64,000 nucleotides of DNA from Sitta carolinensis. Its lineage: Eukaryota; Chordata; Aves; Passeriformes; Sittidae. Below, in pieces: positions 46,601 through 61,600 of the stretch. Positions within the stretch are counted from its first letter, which is position 1. Every line of letters starts with the position of its first letter. The notes beneath the pieces were generated by a model. It saw nothing but the letters and a program-made list of their open reading frames with translations, made no database searches and was not told where the DNA came from. Both the position numbers and the translations under genes were made by a program. The stretch lies in assembly GCA_032173965.1 (NCBI GenBank), contig JAVUNC010000006.1, forward strand, positions 31,715,870 to 31,779,869, in the 5' to 3' direction.

Positions 46601-49600
46601 TAAATGTTTTCCAAAAACTAAGCAATGGAGTTGAGCAATGCAAAGGTTTCTTGTGGTGGTGATTATTCTTCCAGCTCTATTAATAGTCAGAGACATCCAG
46701 TAAGGTAGCTGAGTATGTGGATTGACTAAACAGTTGAGTTGGGGCTCTTTTCACTGACTTCAGTGTGGGTCTACCTGTCTGTTCTAGGTAAAATGTCATA
46801 AATATATTTTCCTGTGGCAACTCTTTCCTTCTTATTTATTAAGTTGTTTTAAATATTTTTTTTCTCTGAAGCTGCTGACATTTCATTCTGAAGAAAGAAA
46901 TGATTCTCATTCTATGCCATGCCTTCAGCTGCATTATAAGCATTTAGATAATAGAGGACCTCAGGTAAGGTGGGAGATTAAAAAGACTAAGTTTCTGTAC
47001 AATAACCTTAGTCTAATTTGATTCATTTGAACAGAAAATTGACTGTAAAACAGCGTTCTTAACTCTTACTTATTATTTGTTTCACTGTGTTGTGTTGAAG
47101 ATTTTATTTAGTGCTTTTTCTCTTCCTTTTCAGGGTAGTCAAGGGAGACTCAGTTCTGTTCCACAGAAAGCAGAGTTACAAATAAAGTTAAGTCCAGTGT
47201 TTTGTGAGCTGGATATTAGTATTGTAGACAGATTAAATTCCTTACTTCAACCCCAGAAACTAACTACAGTGGAGATGATGGCATCTCACATGTATGCCTC
47301 TTACAATAAGCACATAAGTCTGGTAAGTTTAAAGTGAAATTGATTAATAGACTTGCTGGGTTTTTTTGCAGGGGGAAGTCAGGGTGACAGTAAGCCTGAG
47401 ATTGCTAGTTCTGATTGATTTGTGGTGGCTGATGTGCTTTTTTTCAGTGTGAGAGTTTTGAAGGGTTGGTTGGTTGGTTGGTTGACTGGTGTTTGTTGTT
47501 TTTTTCCAGCTTCTAACACTGAGCAGTAGCCATCTGACACAATCTCATCTTGCATTCAGTGATTGTGTGCTTGAAAACAGTCTGAAAGCCAGTGGTAGAT
47601 GCTTCACAAACTGCATAAGTTCTCAGCTTATTCAAGCAAGGAGAACTGGGCAAAGGAGTAATCTTGACTGACTTCTCATCCCTAATCTATCCCATCATAT
47701 CTCCAGAAGCTGATAAAGTATTGCTACCAATTTCACTTTTACATTGAAATCTTTAGTTGTCACAATCAGCCCAGTTGTCTCTGCTGTGCATTACCTGCTT
47801 TTGGGGTAGGTGACAGAGAGAAAGGGGGGCTTATGCATTGCATTCTAATGATCTGGGACCAGCAGAAAGAAGTTGAAGCTTATTTGCCTTGGTTTGGGTT
47901 GTCCCAATAGCATTAAACTTAAAGATTTTTCTTAAAATACTTGAGGAATGATTAATGCAATTAATTGATGTTCTGCACAGCAACAAAAATCTTCATGTAA
48001 TTTTATTGCTGCATTTACTGATTATGGAAAAATCAGCTTTCAAAACTATTTAAGAGAATTATTTTAAAAAAAATTGTAAGACATCAATCCTTTCTGTAAA
48101 TATAATTGTCTTGCAAGTTTGATTCCTTTCAATGATCAGAAAAAAGGGGAGGATATGAAGGACATGAAAGTGGCAGGAGCTGGACACCCTGACTTCCTGA
48201 AAAGGACAAATACACATGATAATAATTCCTACTTTTTCAACAACAGCAGTTTTAAACAAATGTCTGAGGCACGATATTACCTTACTGCAGCTGAGTACTG
48301 TTCAGTACTCTCACTATCCAATTTAAGAGGGAAAAAAATTGCAAAAATAGCTGTTTTATAAAAGATTTCTAATCTCTGCAAAAACTTGACTTCTAAGTAG
48401 AATATTTATGACTCCCATAATAGCAAAATATCCTAAGAAGAGTAGAAGTTGGTCTTGATGTGTTTTTTTCTGTGATATATAAATAATACTTTCCATTTTT
48501 AGATATTACATCATCAAAAGCTTTCCCCATAGTCACTTTCAATGCTATTTTCTCTTAATTCAGAGGGGTTTTTTATTCACTCTGCTTTGTGTTTTGTTGT
48601 TTGTTTTTTTTAGCATAAAGCATTTACTGAAGTTTTTCTGGATGATTCACATACTCCTGCAAACTGTAGAGTTTCAGTTCAAGTCACTGCCCCAGCATTA
48701 AATCTCTCTGTTCGCTTTCCAATACCTGATCTACGATCAGATCAGGAAAGAGGACCATGGTTTAAGAAATCACTTCAGAAGGAGATTCTTCATCTTGAAT
48801 TTACAGATATGGAATTTAAAACTGAATTTATAGGAGGGTCGACTCCAGAACAAGTCAAATTAGAGCTTACCTTTAAAGAGCTAACTGGTAAGAATGTTAG
48901 TATTATATTCAGAATTCTTTTTTTATTTTCCTAGGTACTATGTAGTTGAGAGAAAGGTCCTCTCATATGGAATAACCTGGGGAGTGTCTTTCTGCCTGAA
49001 TTTTGGAGTAAATACAATATCTTTACTGTAGTTTTGTGTAAATCCAAACAGTACTGCTAGGAGGAGAGGCTGTGTGTCCAGTTCTGGGCTCCTCAGTAAA
49101 AGACAGAGAGCTTCTGAAGAGGGTCCAGTGGAGGCCACAAGATAATAAGGAGTCTGGGGCATCTTTCATATGATGAGAGGCTGCAGGAGCTGGGCCTGTT
49201 CAATCTGGAGGAGACCGAGAGGGGATCTCATAAGTATATAAATATGTCAAAGACAGCTGCCAAGAGGATGGTGTCCAGAGACAGGATGAGGAGCCATGGC
49301 CATGAACTGAAACACAAGAAGTTTCACATTAACATGAGGAAGAACTTCTCTACATTGAGGGTGGCAGAGCACTGGAGCAGGTGCCTGGGGAGGTTGTGAA
49401 GTCTTCTGTCTGGAGACGTTCGGTACCCACCCGGGCACGTTCCTGTGTACCTGCTCTAGGTGACCCTGCCTTGGCAGAGGGGTTGGACCAGATAATATCC
49501 AGAGGTCCTTTTCAACCCTGGAAGTGCTGTCTATGCCGAGATTGATTCCCTAAATAACTGTCATTGAAAAACTTTAATAATTTCATGCCTCTAAGATCTT

Positions 49601-52600
49601 TCAGAGTAAGAAATCTCTGAGACTAGTCAGAGTAAGAAATCTCTGAGACTAGTTCCTTTTGCAATCTTCTCTGCTGTCTTATTTTGTGTACTTAATCAAG
49701 GCTGTGACAAAATATAGTGATGCTATAAATGTAAATGCAGATATCTATGCATTGGAAGCATCTGATTTTCTAATAACTGCTAGCCGTAAAATAATGTGAA
49801 ATAATTTTTGTTTCTAAAAGTTAATATTAATTTTTTTGAAGATGAGATGACAAAATTTGTCTAAGTAGCTTAATAAGTAGTATTGACTAGTTAGTCAGTC
49901 TTGTTAGACTCCAACCTGATGAGTGGCTAACCTGAAGTTAGCAGTTACCATTCATCTGTTAATTTATTAAAAATCTCTTTCTATTCAGGCTCTTTTGAAG
50001 AAGATAATGCAGAAACGCCAGTAAAATTTTTTCAGGTGTCAGGTGGCACAGATGGAGATATAACATCATCATCAGACAATTTTGACTGGCCTCGGTAAAA
50101 TAAATTTTCACGTTTTTAATGTGATTAAATTTTTATGAAGGACTGTTATTTTTCTAATTTTAATTCAGAATGCCTGTGTGGTAAATGATTGAAAATAATT
50201 TGCAAAGAAAGAGCATGTAACTATTGAAAAGATCCCAAGAATTTGTAAAAAAAAACCCTGGAACTTCTACATTTATAATAATGCAATATGGTTTTTAATG
50301 TAAAATGGCTTCTGCATGGACTTGAGTCCTTTTCTCCTGCATTCATGACTATGACACAAACAATCCATCCTAGATGAATTTCGCCTCAAAATAACATAAG
50401 CCATAAGAATAGTAAGAATAATTATATTGTGACTGAATTATTGCAGTTTATATCACATGGAAGGCAATACAGTACTTCAGACTTACTGAAGAGAAGGATG
50501 TGGCAGCTGAAGTATTTAGTTTAAAGTATTAAGTTTAAAGAAGCAATTTTAGGTTTGCTACAGAATTTGCTGTGTGCGTTTTTTGCCACAAAATTCAGCG
50601 CCTTTTGACAGCGAGTTTATATGGACATTTTTTCTTTTATAATGGTGCAAATAAATTTTTCTGTAACAGTGTTTACGTGTAATAAGCTACACCATGCAGT
50701 AGAGCATTTTTAATAGCTGTTAATGGTCTAGTGAAACAAGCTTTATTTTGGGAGAGTGCTAGATTTTTCTTAGGTCACCTGTATGGTCACCTGATGGAGT
50801 AGAAAAAAGCAGACACTTAACATTTTCTTTCATCTGGGTACCTTTTCCATATCACTTTTGGTGCATAAATTTTACGTTTTTTCTTAGTAGTATTGCTTTA
50901 GGCAATAAAATATGTTTTTATCTAATAAAAAAGTCCCTGGACTTTTGAGCTATTTAGTCTATGTGTATTTAACGGCAGGCCAGTAGAACTAGTAGACATG
51001 TGATAGAGCATAGATATAAACATTATAAGCATCTCTAATGGCTTATTCTGCATAACTTCTCCAATATCAGGATTGTATTGAAAATAAACCCTCTGGCTGT
51101 GCACTCTATTCTGGAAAGGATAGCAGCTGAGGAGGAAGAGGGTGATAATAACTTTCAAGAGGAAGAAGAAGGAGGGTCTCATTCTTTGAAGGATGTCTGT
51201 GATATTAGAAGACCAGAGCCTTCTCCATTTTCTTCTCGTAGGGTCATGTTTGAAAATGAAGAGGTACTATAAAATTTTGCTATTGCTTTGTGCTTATGAT
51301 AGAAAAAAGAATACCCTCTCACTACTTCACATGTAATTGCTGACTTCCACTTTTGGTTTTGTTTTGAGGTTTTTGTGGTTGGTATTTTTTTGGGGGTTTT
51401 AAAATTTTTAAAATTTTTTTTTAGCTTAAGAATTTTTTCTTTTTTTTTCAGATGGTGATGCCAGGAGATGTAGTTGAAATGACTGAGTTTCAGGATAAAA
51501 CAATTAGCAATTCTCATTATGTACTGGAACTCACATTACCAAAAATTCACTTAACTCTACCAAACAAAAGCTTTTATGAAAAACTTTACAACAGGCAAGT
51601 CTGATTGTTTTTTCTTGGTTATCATGACCTGTACTCTGTTCTGTGTCACTTGATAAAAGCATTTGTCTAAGCAGGTATAGCAGGAACTCATTTGAATAGT
51701 TCATTTAAAAACACAAAGTGCTATATAAATATTTTTCCAAGTTAACATACACAATTGTGTCATGCATCTGATTGGTATATCTGACAGCCATGGCAGCTGT
51801 CTGCTAAAAAGTGTTTGGCAGATTTTGTGAACAACGGGTGAAGCTAAATAGTGTTTGGCTCTCAGTGAATACTTTGTTTAGATCTCTGTGCAGTGTTTGA
51901 TTTTGCTCTAATCTTTCTGATTTCTTCCTTACATAGATTATTATACTTCAAAAACTTTTGCTTAATTTTATTCTCTCCATCTAAAAATCTAGAGCTTGCA
52001 AGGCAGTCAGACAAAAAACCCTTAATCCAGTTTTGTAAGATAACAAAGATTGATAGAAATGTAGAGAAAGCAAGCCCAATTTACAGACAAGTGTTGGCCA
52101 TTTATATGTTAGTTTGCTGTCTGAAAAACAACAGAATGCTACTAGATTGTCACTATGCTATGCAGTATGTAAGAGAGATGCTGATCTGTTTTAGTCTCTG
52201 GATATTACTTTACTTCAAGTATTTTCACTTCCAGAGTGACAAAGCAGAACCTTCCATTGAAGATTCTGTTGGAATACTTCGCTGAATGTCACATATGTCT
52301 TTACCCTGACAGACACACTCAACTTGAAATCAAAAGAATCAATTTTCAACGAAGTTACAGGAAACATTAATGTGACAATTTTGTGCTTGTGAACTTTATT
52401 TCCTCTTATTTGTTTATGGAATCTGGAATCTGTTGTATAAAGTCTGCAAAGGAATTATGCTTGACTGATTTAATATAAAATGTGAATATAGTAATATATT
52501 TGTGTAATGATCATGTGTTTCTTCCTAGGATCAGCAATGATTTATTGTTGTGGGAACCCACAGCTCCATCTCCTGTAGAAACATTTGAAAACCTTTCTTA

Positions 52601-55600
52601 CGGTGTTGGACTATCTGTGGCCAGCCAGCTCATCAACACTTTCAGTAAAGACAGCTTTAGTCAATTTAAATCTGCAGTTCATTATGGTAATACCCTTAAC
52701 AAATCATCTAGAATTATAGTGCTTTAGAAGCATAATTGCCTAAAGTGATTAAGGTGTTAGTGGAAAGATTTTGTAAACTTATGGGAGAACATAAACCAAG
52801 AAAAAAAAAAGGTAGATTACTGTTTAATTGGGTAAAATAAGTGTGAAATTGAATTGCATTACCAGTGGAGAAACAGTGGGTTATTGGCTTAATGTGTGTC
52901 CTAGCTAGAGAATGAGTTGTTCTTCCTTTTGTCTAATAGACGATGAAAGTGGATCTGAGGAAGAAACACTACAGTATTATTCCACTGTTGACCCAAACTA
53001 TCGTTCACGCAGAAGGAAAAAGCTTGACTCACAGAATAAGAACTCACAAAGCTTTCTGTCTGTTCTGCTAAATGTGACACATGGATTAGTGTCAATATTC
53101 ACGGATGTGAAGGTGAGGCTCTGGGGCTGGAACAAGTTTTCTGTTGCTTTGACTATGGATCCCCTTCATGCTGTATGTACTTATCTGGAAGGAGATTAGT
53201 GTTTTTAACAGTAATTCTGTAATCTTTATACTACTATTACTCTGCAGTAATGCAACACAGTATTTAGCAAATTCTTTTAATTTACTTTGCTTCACATGAG
53301 AATAACTGAAATACAAGCAGGAAAACATGTATTGGTAGCAAGTGTTGTGTTAATTTAGACTGTCTAAATGCATCAAACTGTCAGCAAATAACAATTTTAT
53401 CATTTCTGTTCTTCCTTCAGCAGGATGATGGAAATACACTGGAAGGAAAATATGGTGAATTTTGGTTTGAGTTCAACAGTGGTTCCCTTTTCAGTGTGAC
53501 TAAATATGAAGGCTTTGAGGACAGACACTATGTTTGCCTCCATTCTAGCAGCCTCAATTTATATCATCAAGGTAGGGGTTGGATTGAGGTGGCTTTGGGA
53601 CTAAATTTAAAATTAACTAAGCTTGAAGCTTTTTAGGGGAAAGGCTCTATTTTTTTCTCTTTTCTCTCACAATGTCTCATTTGGCACAATGACTATAACT
53701 TATGGCTAATGTTTCTAATTGCTACAGTAATGCAACTTCATTATAGCTGTATTTAGTTACAGTTTAGTTCCAACTTTCCAGACGACTGCTGGTCTTCAGA
53801 GATATTGTGATCCTCTGGCAAATTAGCTGTACAGCCTATTCTTTACTATGAAAATAAACTTTTCCTACATGTTATTGGTTGTTTGATTGAAAAAGCTACA
53901 GGTTACAAGTGGCTGGTGTATTCTTCCTCAGTAGCTGGTTGTAGTCCACAGATGAAGAATTTTGACTGTGTAGTTTGTGTATATCTGGTAGCCCCCATGT
54001 AGTTAAACCTTTTAAGGTTTCCCCTCAGATGCCTCTGGATCAGTGGTACTCATTTTTCAGTGCAAGGTGTAGTTACTGTGTGTTTAGGCATTAGCCTGGC
54101 ACTATCTCATAAAATGAAGAGGACACACATGTTCCTCCGTGTAACCTGTAGATTTCTGTCCTTTATTTCAACTTTCCTGTTTTGTCGGGCAAATAAAAGA
54201 CTCAATCCCTAATAGCCACATTGAAGTTTATAGCTAGAACTCTGGTTTTAAATCTTGGATCACCCATAACATTCCCTTCACAGTTCTTGGTTGTGCATGA
54301 CTAACTTTGGTAAAAAATAATTTTGTAGGCATGAAGCATAAAAAGGATTTTCCTTAACACTTCATTAGTAGCAGCTTTGGTAATTCATTCCAAAATCTCT
54401 TTGCAGGTTTGGTAGATGGAGTTGTCCCTTCCTCTGACGTACGACTGCCCAGCACAATACGTCCCCATTGGTTAGAGCCTACTATTTGTTTTTCTGAAGA
54501 AGATGGTCTTAGTAGGACTACTTCAGATGGTGTAGGAGTGGATAGTCCAAGTATGCTGACTGTTGCAGTCAAAATCCAATCGGATAAAATAGAAAGCAAT
54601 ACAAAGGTTTGTGTTATTTGTACTTTTATAAGCTGAGATATCTCAGTTTATGTGGAAGCATCTAGATATGGAGTTAGAAGGGTTATGGATGAAGAAACCG
54701 TATTGTTCTAAGACATTAATTTTCAAACTATAAGTTTCTGTTTGAATCTTATGCATGGATTAGAAAATTTAAGCAGCAGCTTAATTTACTAATTCTTCCA
54801 ATGCTTCACCTTGTGGATTATGCCATTTCTTTATTGAATGCATTTTTTGAACAGTTGACCGTTTTTGTTTGTTTTTGTTGAGTTTCTCTAATGTCAAAAA
54901 AGCAAGAACAAATACAGAGTTACACTGCAGTTAACTAGCAGTGTCATCTTGTATGCAGCCTTTGCTTATTTGGAATGGGACTGGTAAATGACAGCATTCG
55001 TTAGTGTGGCTGAGAGATGACCTGTTAGCTGGAATAGTGGTGACAAACTGGTTGGCCGAGTTATCTCAAGAAGGGTTCTGCAGACTAACAAAACTTTGTG
55101 GGGAATCAGTTGTCTCACATGTGCGCTACTTTGGGTTGGTACTCCTGGTAATTTCTGATGAATCCCAGAGTCAATGTACAGGCTTGCCTTTCTTCCTTCC
55201 ACTACTGCAAAGCTACCATTTCTACACTATCCTGTTGCAAAAAGTATGATACTGTATTATCCAGGGTTTCTGTATTGGGAAGCAGGGTTTTTTGAGACAC
55301 CAGATTTTTTGGATCAGAAGCATGACACTGTTTCATAATTTAGATGTGAAATAGTTACATGTGTTTCATGCAAGCCAAGTCATGCAACTGTGTTGTGCAG
55401 GAATTTCTGGTTGCTGTTGGACTACGAGGAGCCACCCTTCAGCACCGTGTGCTGCCTTCAGGTTTAAGCTGGCATGAACAGGTCAGGTTGCTACAGTTTT
55501 CTTGACTACATCTTTCATTTTAGTCTCATTGCCTTAACTATCAAAATAAATCTTGATTGAAAGTCTTGATGTCAGGCTGTGCTGTATTATCATACTCTGC

Positions 55601-58600
55601 TCTTGAAAGTATTACTCTTTCTTTCCTGTTTCTCTTTCACACCATTGACAGATAATAATCTTGCTTTTAAATTATTTCTTGTCTGTTCACTTGGTACTGT
55701 TCCTCTCATCATCCTAACTTTCTGTCCATAGCATGTCGGGGGGGGGGAGTTTACTTCATTCTATTGGGGTTTGGGTTTTGTTTAAAATTCAGATGAAAAA
55801 TCTTAGTAGTGTAATAATATTCAGGTACATAAATAATCCCTAAATTAAAAATACCCTCAAAACAAGCCAATGTGTTATTTGCAGTACTGAAAGCATTTCT
55901 GTATTTTCCCTTCCGTTCCCTTTATCCCTGAAGTCTCATTTCTTAGTTGTACATTTCCTGTTTTTATTGCTGGAATAGCAGTACCGGGGGACTTTGGGGA
56001 GGCAGCGAGCAGCAGTTGACACAAACACTTCTGAACAAGAAGGGTTTTAGTCATAGGTGTGGATGCAGAGGTAGAGCTCAGCAGGCAGGGCTGCAGCCCC
56101 TTGATCTGTGTGTGTGCTCACATGAGACAAGACATGCCCTTAGCACAGGGACAGTGTCGTTACACTACCTGCCTCATACTGGATTATAGATAGTAACCTT
56201 TGACACTCAAGCTTCTCCTGTTTACCCTCCAGTCTGTAAAAGTGCTGATTTTTACATGCATTGCTACTCTATAATTGTGTGGAGCTGAACCTGGGGCTTT
56301 GGACTCTGCCATGCTGTTATTTTCTCCTCAGCATAATATTCTTGTGGGTTTGTGTGGTCTGCTTTATACCATGTTGCTTCTTTGCTCTATGAAATTTTTC
56401 TCAAGTAACATTCCCCCGTGCATCACAGGCAATCTTTTTTGAAGGGGAAGAGATAAAATAAAAAATTGTCCAAAGAGGTAGTTAGAAGAAAAAAATTAAA
56501 ATACTAGCATTGATGGTATGGAATATTTTAGGCTTGGAATATTTTATGAGCTTTTTTAGTGTAACATATTTGAGAGGGAACTATGACAGTTCTTATAGAG
56601 GAGGATGATAGCAGCTAATTTTATGTGGTTGTACGTGAAAATGCTATTTATACAATAAATGTTCTCATGGTTCTGAGTGTATTTCCCATGCCCGCCCCTC
56701 AAGAATTGAAAATAACTTGAACAATGTAGAGTGTTACAAGAAAAGTTAACTTTTCTGAGAGAGCAAGGAAAATGCAAACACCATAATAGCACCTACAAGG
56801 AGGGATGAATAAGACTGTATTTGGGAAGTGTTTTAAAATGGATTGTGAAGCTTTGTTACAAGGAGCCACTTGAGTATATGTGGTTTGGTCTTTTCCATAC
56901 CTTTGAAGCTGCAGGTTTTATGGTTTTTTTAATGTCGTTTGCGTCCCATGCTCTCTCTGTAAAGATATTGAGTAAGCATTCTTTAAATACCTGAGGCTGT
57001 TCACACCTTTTCCTTCTACTAGTCTAACATTTCATTGTCATACCTGTTACAGATTTTTCTCTTTTGTGATGTGTAGTAGTTTGTTAATTTAACAGATACT
57101 GAAATATTAATATCTTTGTGATTTTTAGATTTTATATTTTTTGAATATTTCCGATGAGCCTGTTCTGGGATATAATCCTCCAGCTACAATTACAACTTTT
57201 CACGTACATCTGTGGAGTTGTGCTCTTGATTACAGGTAAGTAAAATGCAAATGTGTCTCCTGGCACTGCAGCTATATACTTACTCTTCAGGAATGTTCGA
57301 GTTCGCATACTATAAATAATACTTAGGCACTTTTGGAAAAAGTACTTAACAGAGATCCCTTAACTGGAAGGAATTTAAAGTAGGATATGACTTGCCTAGG
57401 TCTGGGAAGATGGAGTTAGGCAGTGTATAAGGCTTTGAGTGAACTTGCAGATAGGTACAGAGCACTAATTGGTTTTTCCTACTTCTTATTAGGCCCTTGT
57501 TTTTGCCAGTCAGATCTCTACTTACTGTTGAAACTTTCAGCATTTCCAGCAGTGTTGCAGTAGATAAATCCTCTTCTACTCTCAGGTATGATTTAAATGC
57601 TTGTGAATCATGTAAGCTCCTGTAAAACTTGCAACACCTGTCTGCTTTTTTGACCTCAGAAGCATTCATGTTGTGTAAATAATCACACTGGTTTCCATCT
57701 TTGAAATACATTTTGCGCACATGTAATCCTTTTGTTTTATTAGGTTAAATAATTTTGGGGTTTTATACTTTTTGGTTGTATTGCTTCCTTTAACAACAAG
57801 CAATTCTGCATTTTTAGTAAGATTGGAATATCCTGAAATGAAGTTGTCTATTTTATGAATTATTAAGACCTTAAAATTTCTTATAGTTTGTTACCTGGAG
57901 ACAGTATATTAATAAATTATTTAATTGAATATTTAATGACTAATGAAAATGTCTGTAACTTCTAAAAATTTTCATGCAACTTCATTTGAATATTCATTCT
58001 GTTTTACCTGTTCTGCTGTGAAATATCTACCAAGTTGATTGTTTTTGTTGATAAAACCTTTTAAGTGACCTTTGAAACAAATGCTCTGTTAACTTTATTA
58101 AGAAGAGAAAAAGACAAAAATAGAAATAAGTGTTAAGAATTAAGGCATTATTTCTTATTCTAGGAAGGATCAAATATATAAATTGAAATGTAAGAAATAT
58201 ATAATTAGCGATGGGGAAAATATCTTACAGTGGTTAATTGTTAGTAGATTTGAAAATTATGAAAGCTTAAAGTGAAGAGTTTGGATTTAAGATATGCTAT
58301 GTATATATGTGTTCTACAATATTTTTAATATACTAATTTCTTTTGACTTGCTAATTGCACAGCATTTCTCTAGCATTTTTATTTCATCATTTTTGTCTCT
58401 TAGGATAATTTTAGATGAAGCTGCTTTACATTTGTCTGATAAGTGCAACACTGTCATGGTGAACCTCCAAAGAGGTAAGGATGCTTTAGATATGACTAAT
58501 CAATTGCAGACCCTAAGAAACAGAATTAGAGGCATATTCTGCATAGATAAAGGTTGTTGAAGAAGAGGACCGAGGAGATAAGGAGTAGCATGTCGAATAT

Positions 58601-61600
58601 GAGAGAATAGTGCAATGTTGATAAAAATCTGAGTGCTCTGGTTGGGATTGTGGATCCAGAAGCATGTCAGAGAAAAGCATCTTGCAATTCCTCTATAATC
58701 TTGTTACAATTTAATAATGGATATTTGAAAAAGCATATATGTAAAAATCTGGAGTTTCACAGAGAAATTTTCTTAGAAAAGAGATCTCATGAGATTCATA
58801 TTCTGAATAGTTCAACCTGAAAGGTGCTACATGGCACAGAGTGGTAAGTTCTGAAAAGAATCATACCAACTAGGTTCCTCTCACTGGAATAGAAAGAACC
58901 TTTAAGGACTGAGGAACTTGAATCAATATTTAACAAATGAGTTGGATAAATAATGAAACCTAGTGCCCACAAATGTGTATTTAGCTTAGGTAAGAGATCT
59001 CTAGTAAAGTAAAGTAAAGGTGTACTTGTTTTGTTTAAACAACAAAAGAGGACAAATAAGTTATTCTTGGCACTGAAAGATTGGTACAATATGAACATGT
59101 GTTCTCTCTCACTTCAGCTAAAAAACTGATAGAATGTTTAGTCATTCAGCTTCTGTGTGCCTTGGTTTCTCTAACTCACACAGATGGGATGAAGATAAAT
59201 ATCTTAAAAGAATACACTGCACACACACAGATGGTGGTAGTGGGAGTGATACATTGGACTGAAAAAAATCAAGTTCTTGATTTGTGTAGCTGAAACTTGA
59301 ACTCTGAAAGTAATCCTCATAAAAGAAGGAAATGCAGAAATATAAAAGGTTTTGATTCCTTTACAGCTCATGCTGCTTTTAATGGTTTTAGAACTATAGG
59401 TATATAGGGTTTTGTTATTTTCTTAGTAATTTTTTTAAATTATCATATTTCAGATTATGTTCGTGTTATGGATATGGGACTGCTGGAACTAACCATTACA
59501 GCAGTAAAATCTGATTCTGAGGGAGAAAGAGTAAGTATTTAATCACAAACAAAATAAAATGTAAAATCTTCATGAGAGATTAGGATTTGAAAATTACTTT
59601 ATTATACTTAAAATCAAAGAAGGTTTCTCAGTTTACTTGTATTTTTTAACTTGTTTTTTGACTAGTTAACTAAAATAATTTAAAAACAAATGTGTATATG
59701 CCATTTTTATGGAACCTTAGGTAATTTGAAGTTTATTCTCGTTTTTTTACTGTTGCTGTCTAGACTAAACCACGTTTTGAGCTGCACTGTTCCAGTGATG
59801 TAATCCATATTCGTACCTGCTCCGATTCGTGTGCTGCACTAATGAATCTCATACAATATATTGCAAGTTATGGTGATTTACATCCACCTGCTAAGACAGA
59901 GGTTAAACGTGGAGTTAGCAAGCCAAAAATGAAGGTATAGAATGGCAAAATGATAGCAGCCTAACTTTTTGCTTCTTGGTAATATATTTCCCATAATAAA
60001 TAATAATCCCATTCTGTTTGCAAATAGTATGAGATTTTCTGTAAATAAAGTAACAAATTGTATCGAATTTAAAATATATTTCAGAGTTAAAATATTTATT
60101 TTCCTGCTTTGGTCACTATAAAACATTATTCTGCATACCTCTTGTACTTTATTCTTATCTGAAGAAGAAAATTCCAGAACAGAGATGAGCTTTCCAGATA
60201 CTCTGCTCTAAATACCCTGAACTGTAATGTCCTAACCTACTTTATGAATCATCCAGCTTGGTGTTTCAGATCACTTGACTATTTAAAAAGTTAAGATGTT
60301 TTTTCTCACAGTTTAAGAGCTGTGAATCAAGCTGTTCTGGCAAAATCTTTTTTGACATTTGTTGTTTTTGAGATGTAACTATGTATAGTTCCTGTTTTAC
60401 AGGTAGAGACCTTTAGCCAACCATCTTCCCATGGACCAGGCCTTGCTGAATCAGAGCAGCAGATTTTACGGGATTTGATGAGTGATGCAATGGAAGAAAT
60501 TGAGACTCAACAGACTGCTTCTGCCATGAAGCAAGAGTCTAATGGTAAGAATCCTCTGAAGGCCTAACTACATATAAAGTACAGCTTTTCTGGAAAGAAA
60601 GAGACTGAAACTTGTTTACCCATACTTGCTGCAGTAGGAATGGGAGCAGGTACTTAGAATGTCTGAAGACTTCAAACTGTGGAACAGAGTCCTGCTTTTA
60701 ATAATAGCAATGTAGAAGTACTTTGAGATTCTAGTCAAATACACATTACTGAGATACTGAAAGTAGCAGGGAAGAAATCTGTCTCTGGAACTCTGTCAAG
60801 ACCCCAAGTTCTGTAGGAGTATAAGTTCATGTGGAGGAATCGAAGACCTCTCTTCTGTGTATGAGGGAGGTCCAGGAAGATGGTACAGTTCCAAATCACA
60901 GGAAGAACTTGTAACTATAAAGAATTTTTTCAATTAGCAGATAGAACAAGATAGTTGATTTTATCCCAGGATTATGGCTTCTGTATAATGGCTAGGGTGT
61001 AATTCAGGTTTAAATTAGATAAGGATTTTGTACTACAAGTAGATTTCTATTCCAGTACTATTTCTGTGATGTTGGTCTTCTTTTCTGTGGTGGAAGGTGA
61101 GCAGTCGTTGTAATACTGAAAGTTTTTGGTGCAGTGGTCTTACTACCAGAATGAGAAACTTGAGAATTGTTTATTATTTATACTAGAAATTGATTCAAGA
61201 TATAATAAGAAAATCTCCTTGATATAGTTGAAGTAACAAACATTATTTTAGTTAATTTTCATATTTTGTAAGGATTTTTACACTGAAATATGTTTTTTTT
61301 TCTTCACCCTCCTTCAACTCCCAGGACTTTTGGATGACAGAGCTCAAACTCAGGAACCATCTTGCTCAGATCTCTTCCTGTTTCCAGATGAAAGTGGAAA
61401 TGTCTCACAAGAGCCAAGTCCCACTTATGCTTCATTTACTCATCACCTGATAAGTGAGGCCATGGGAGATGTTCCAGCAGAAAGTGATGATTTCTGCATT
61501 CTTTTTGCTCCTAAAGTTGCTGTTGCTGTAAGATCCTTTGAAAATTACTAAAACAAATACATATATAAACTGAATTAGAAAAAAGTCTATGCAAAACCTG

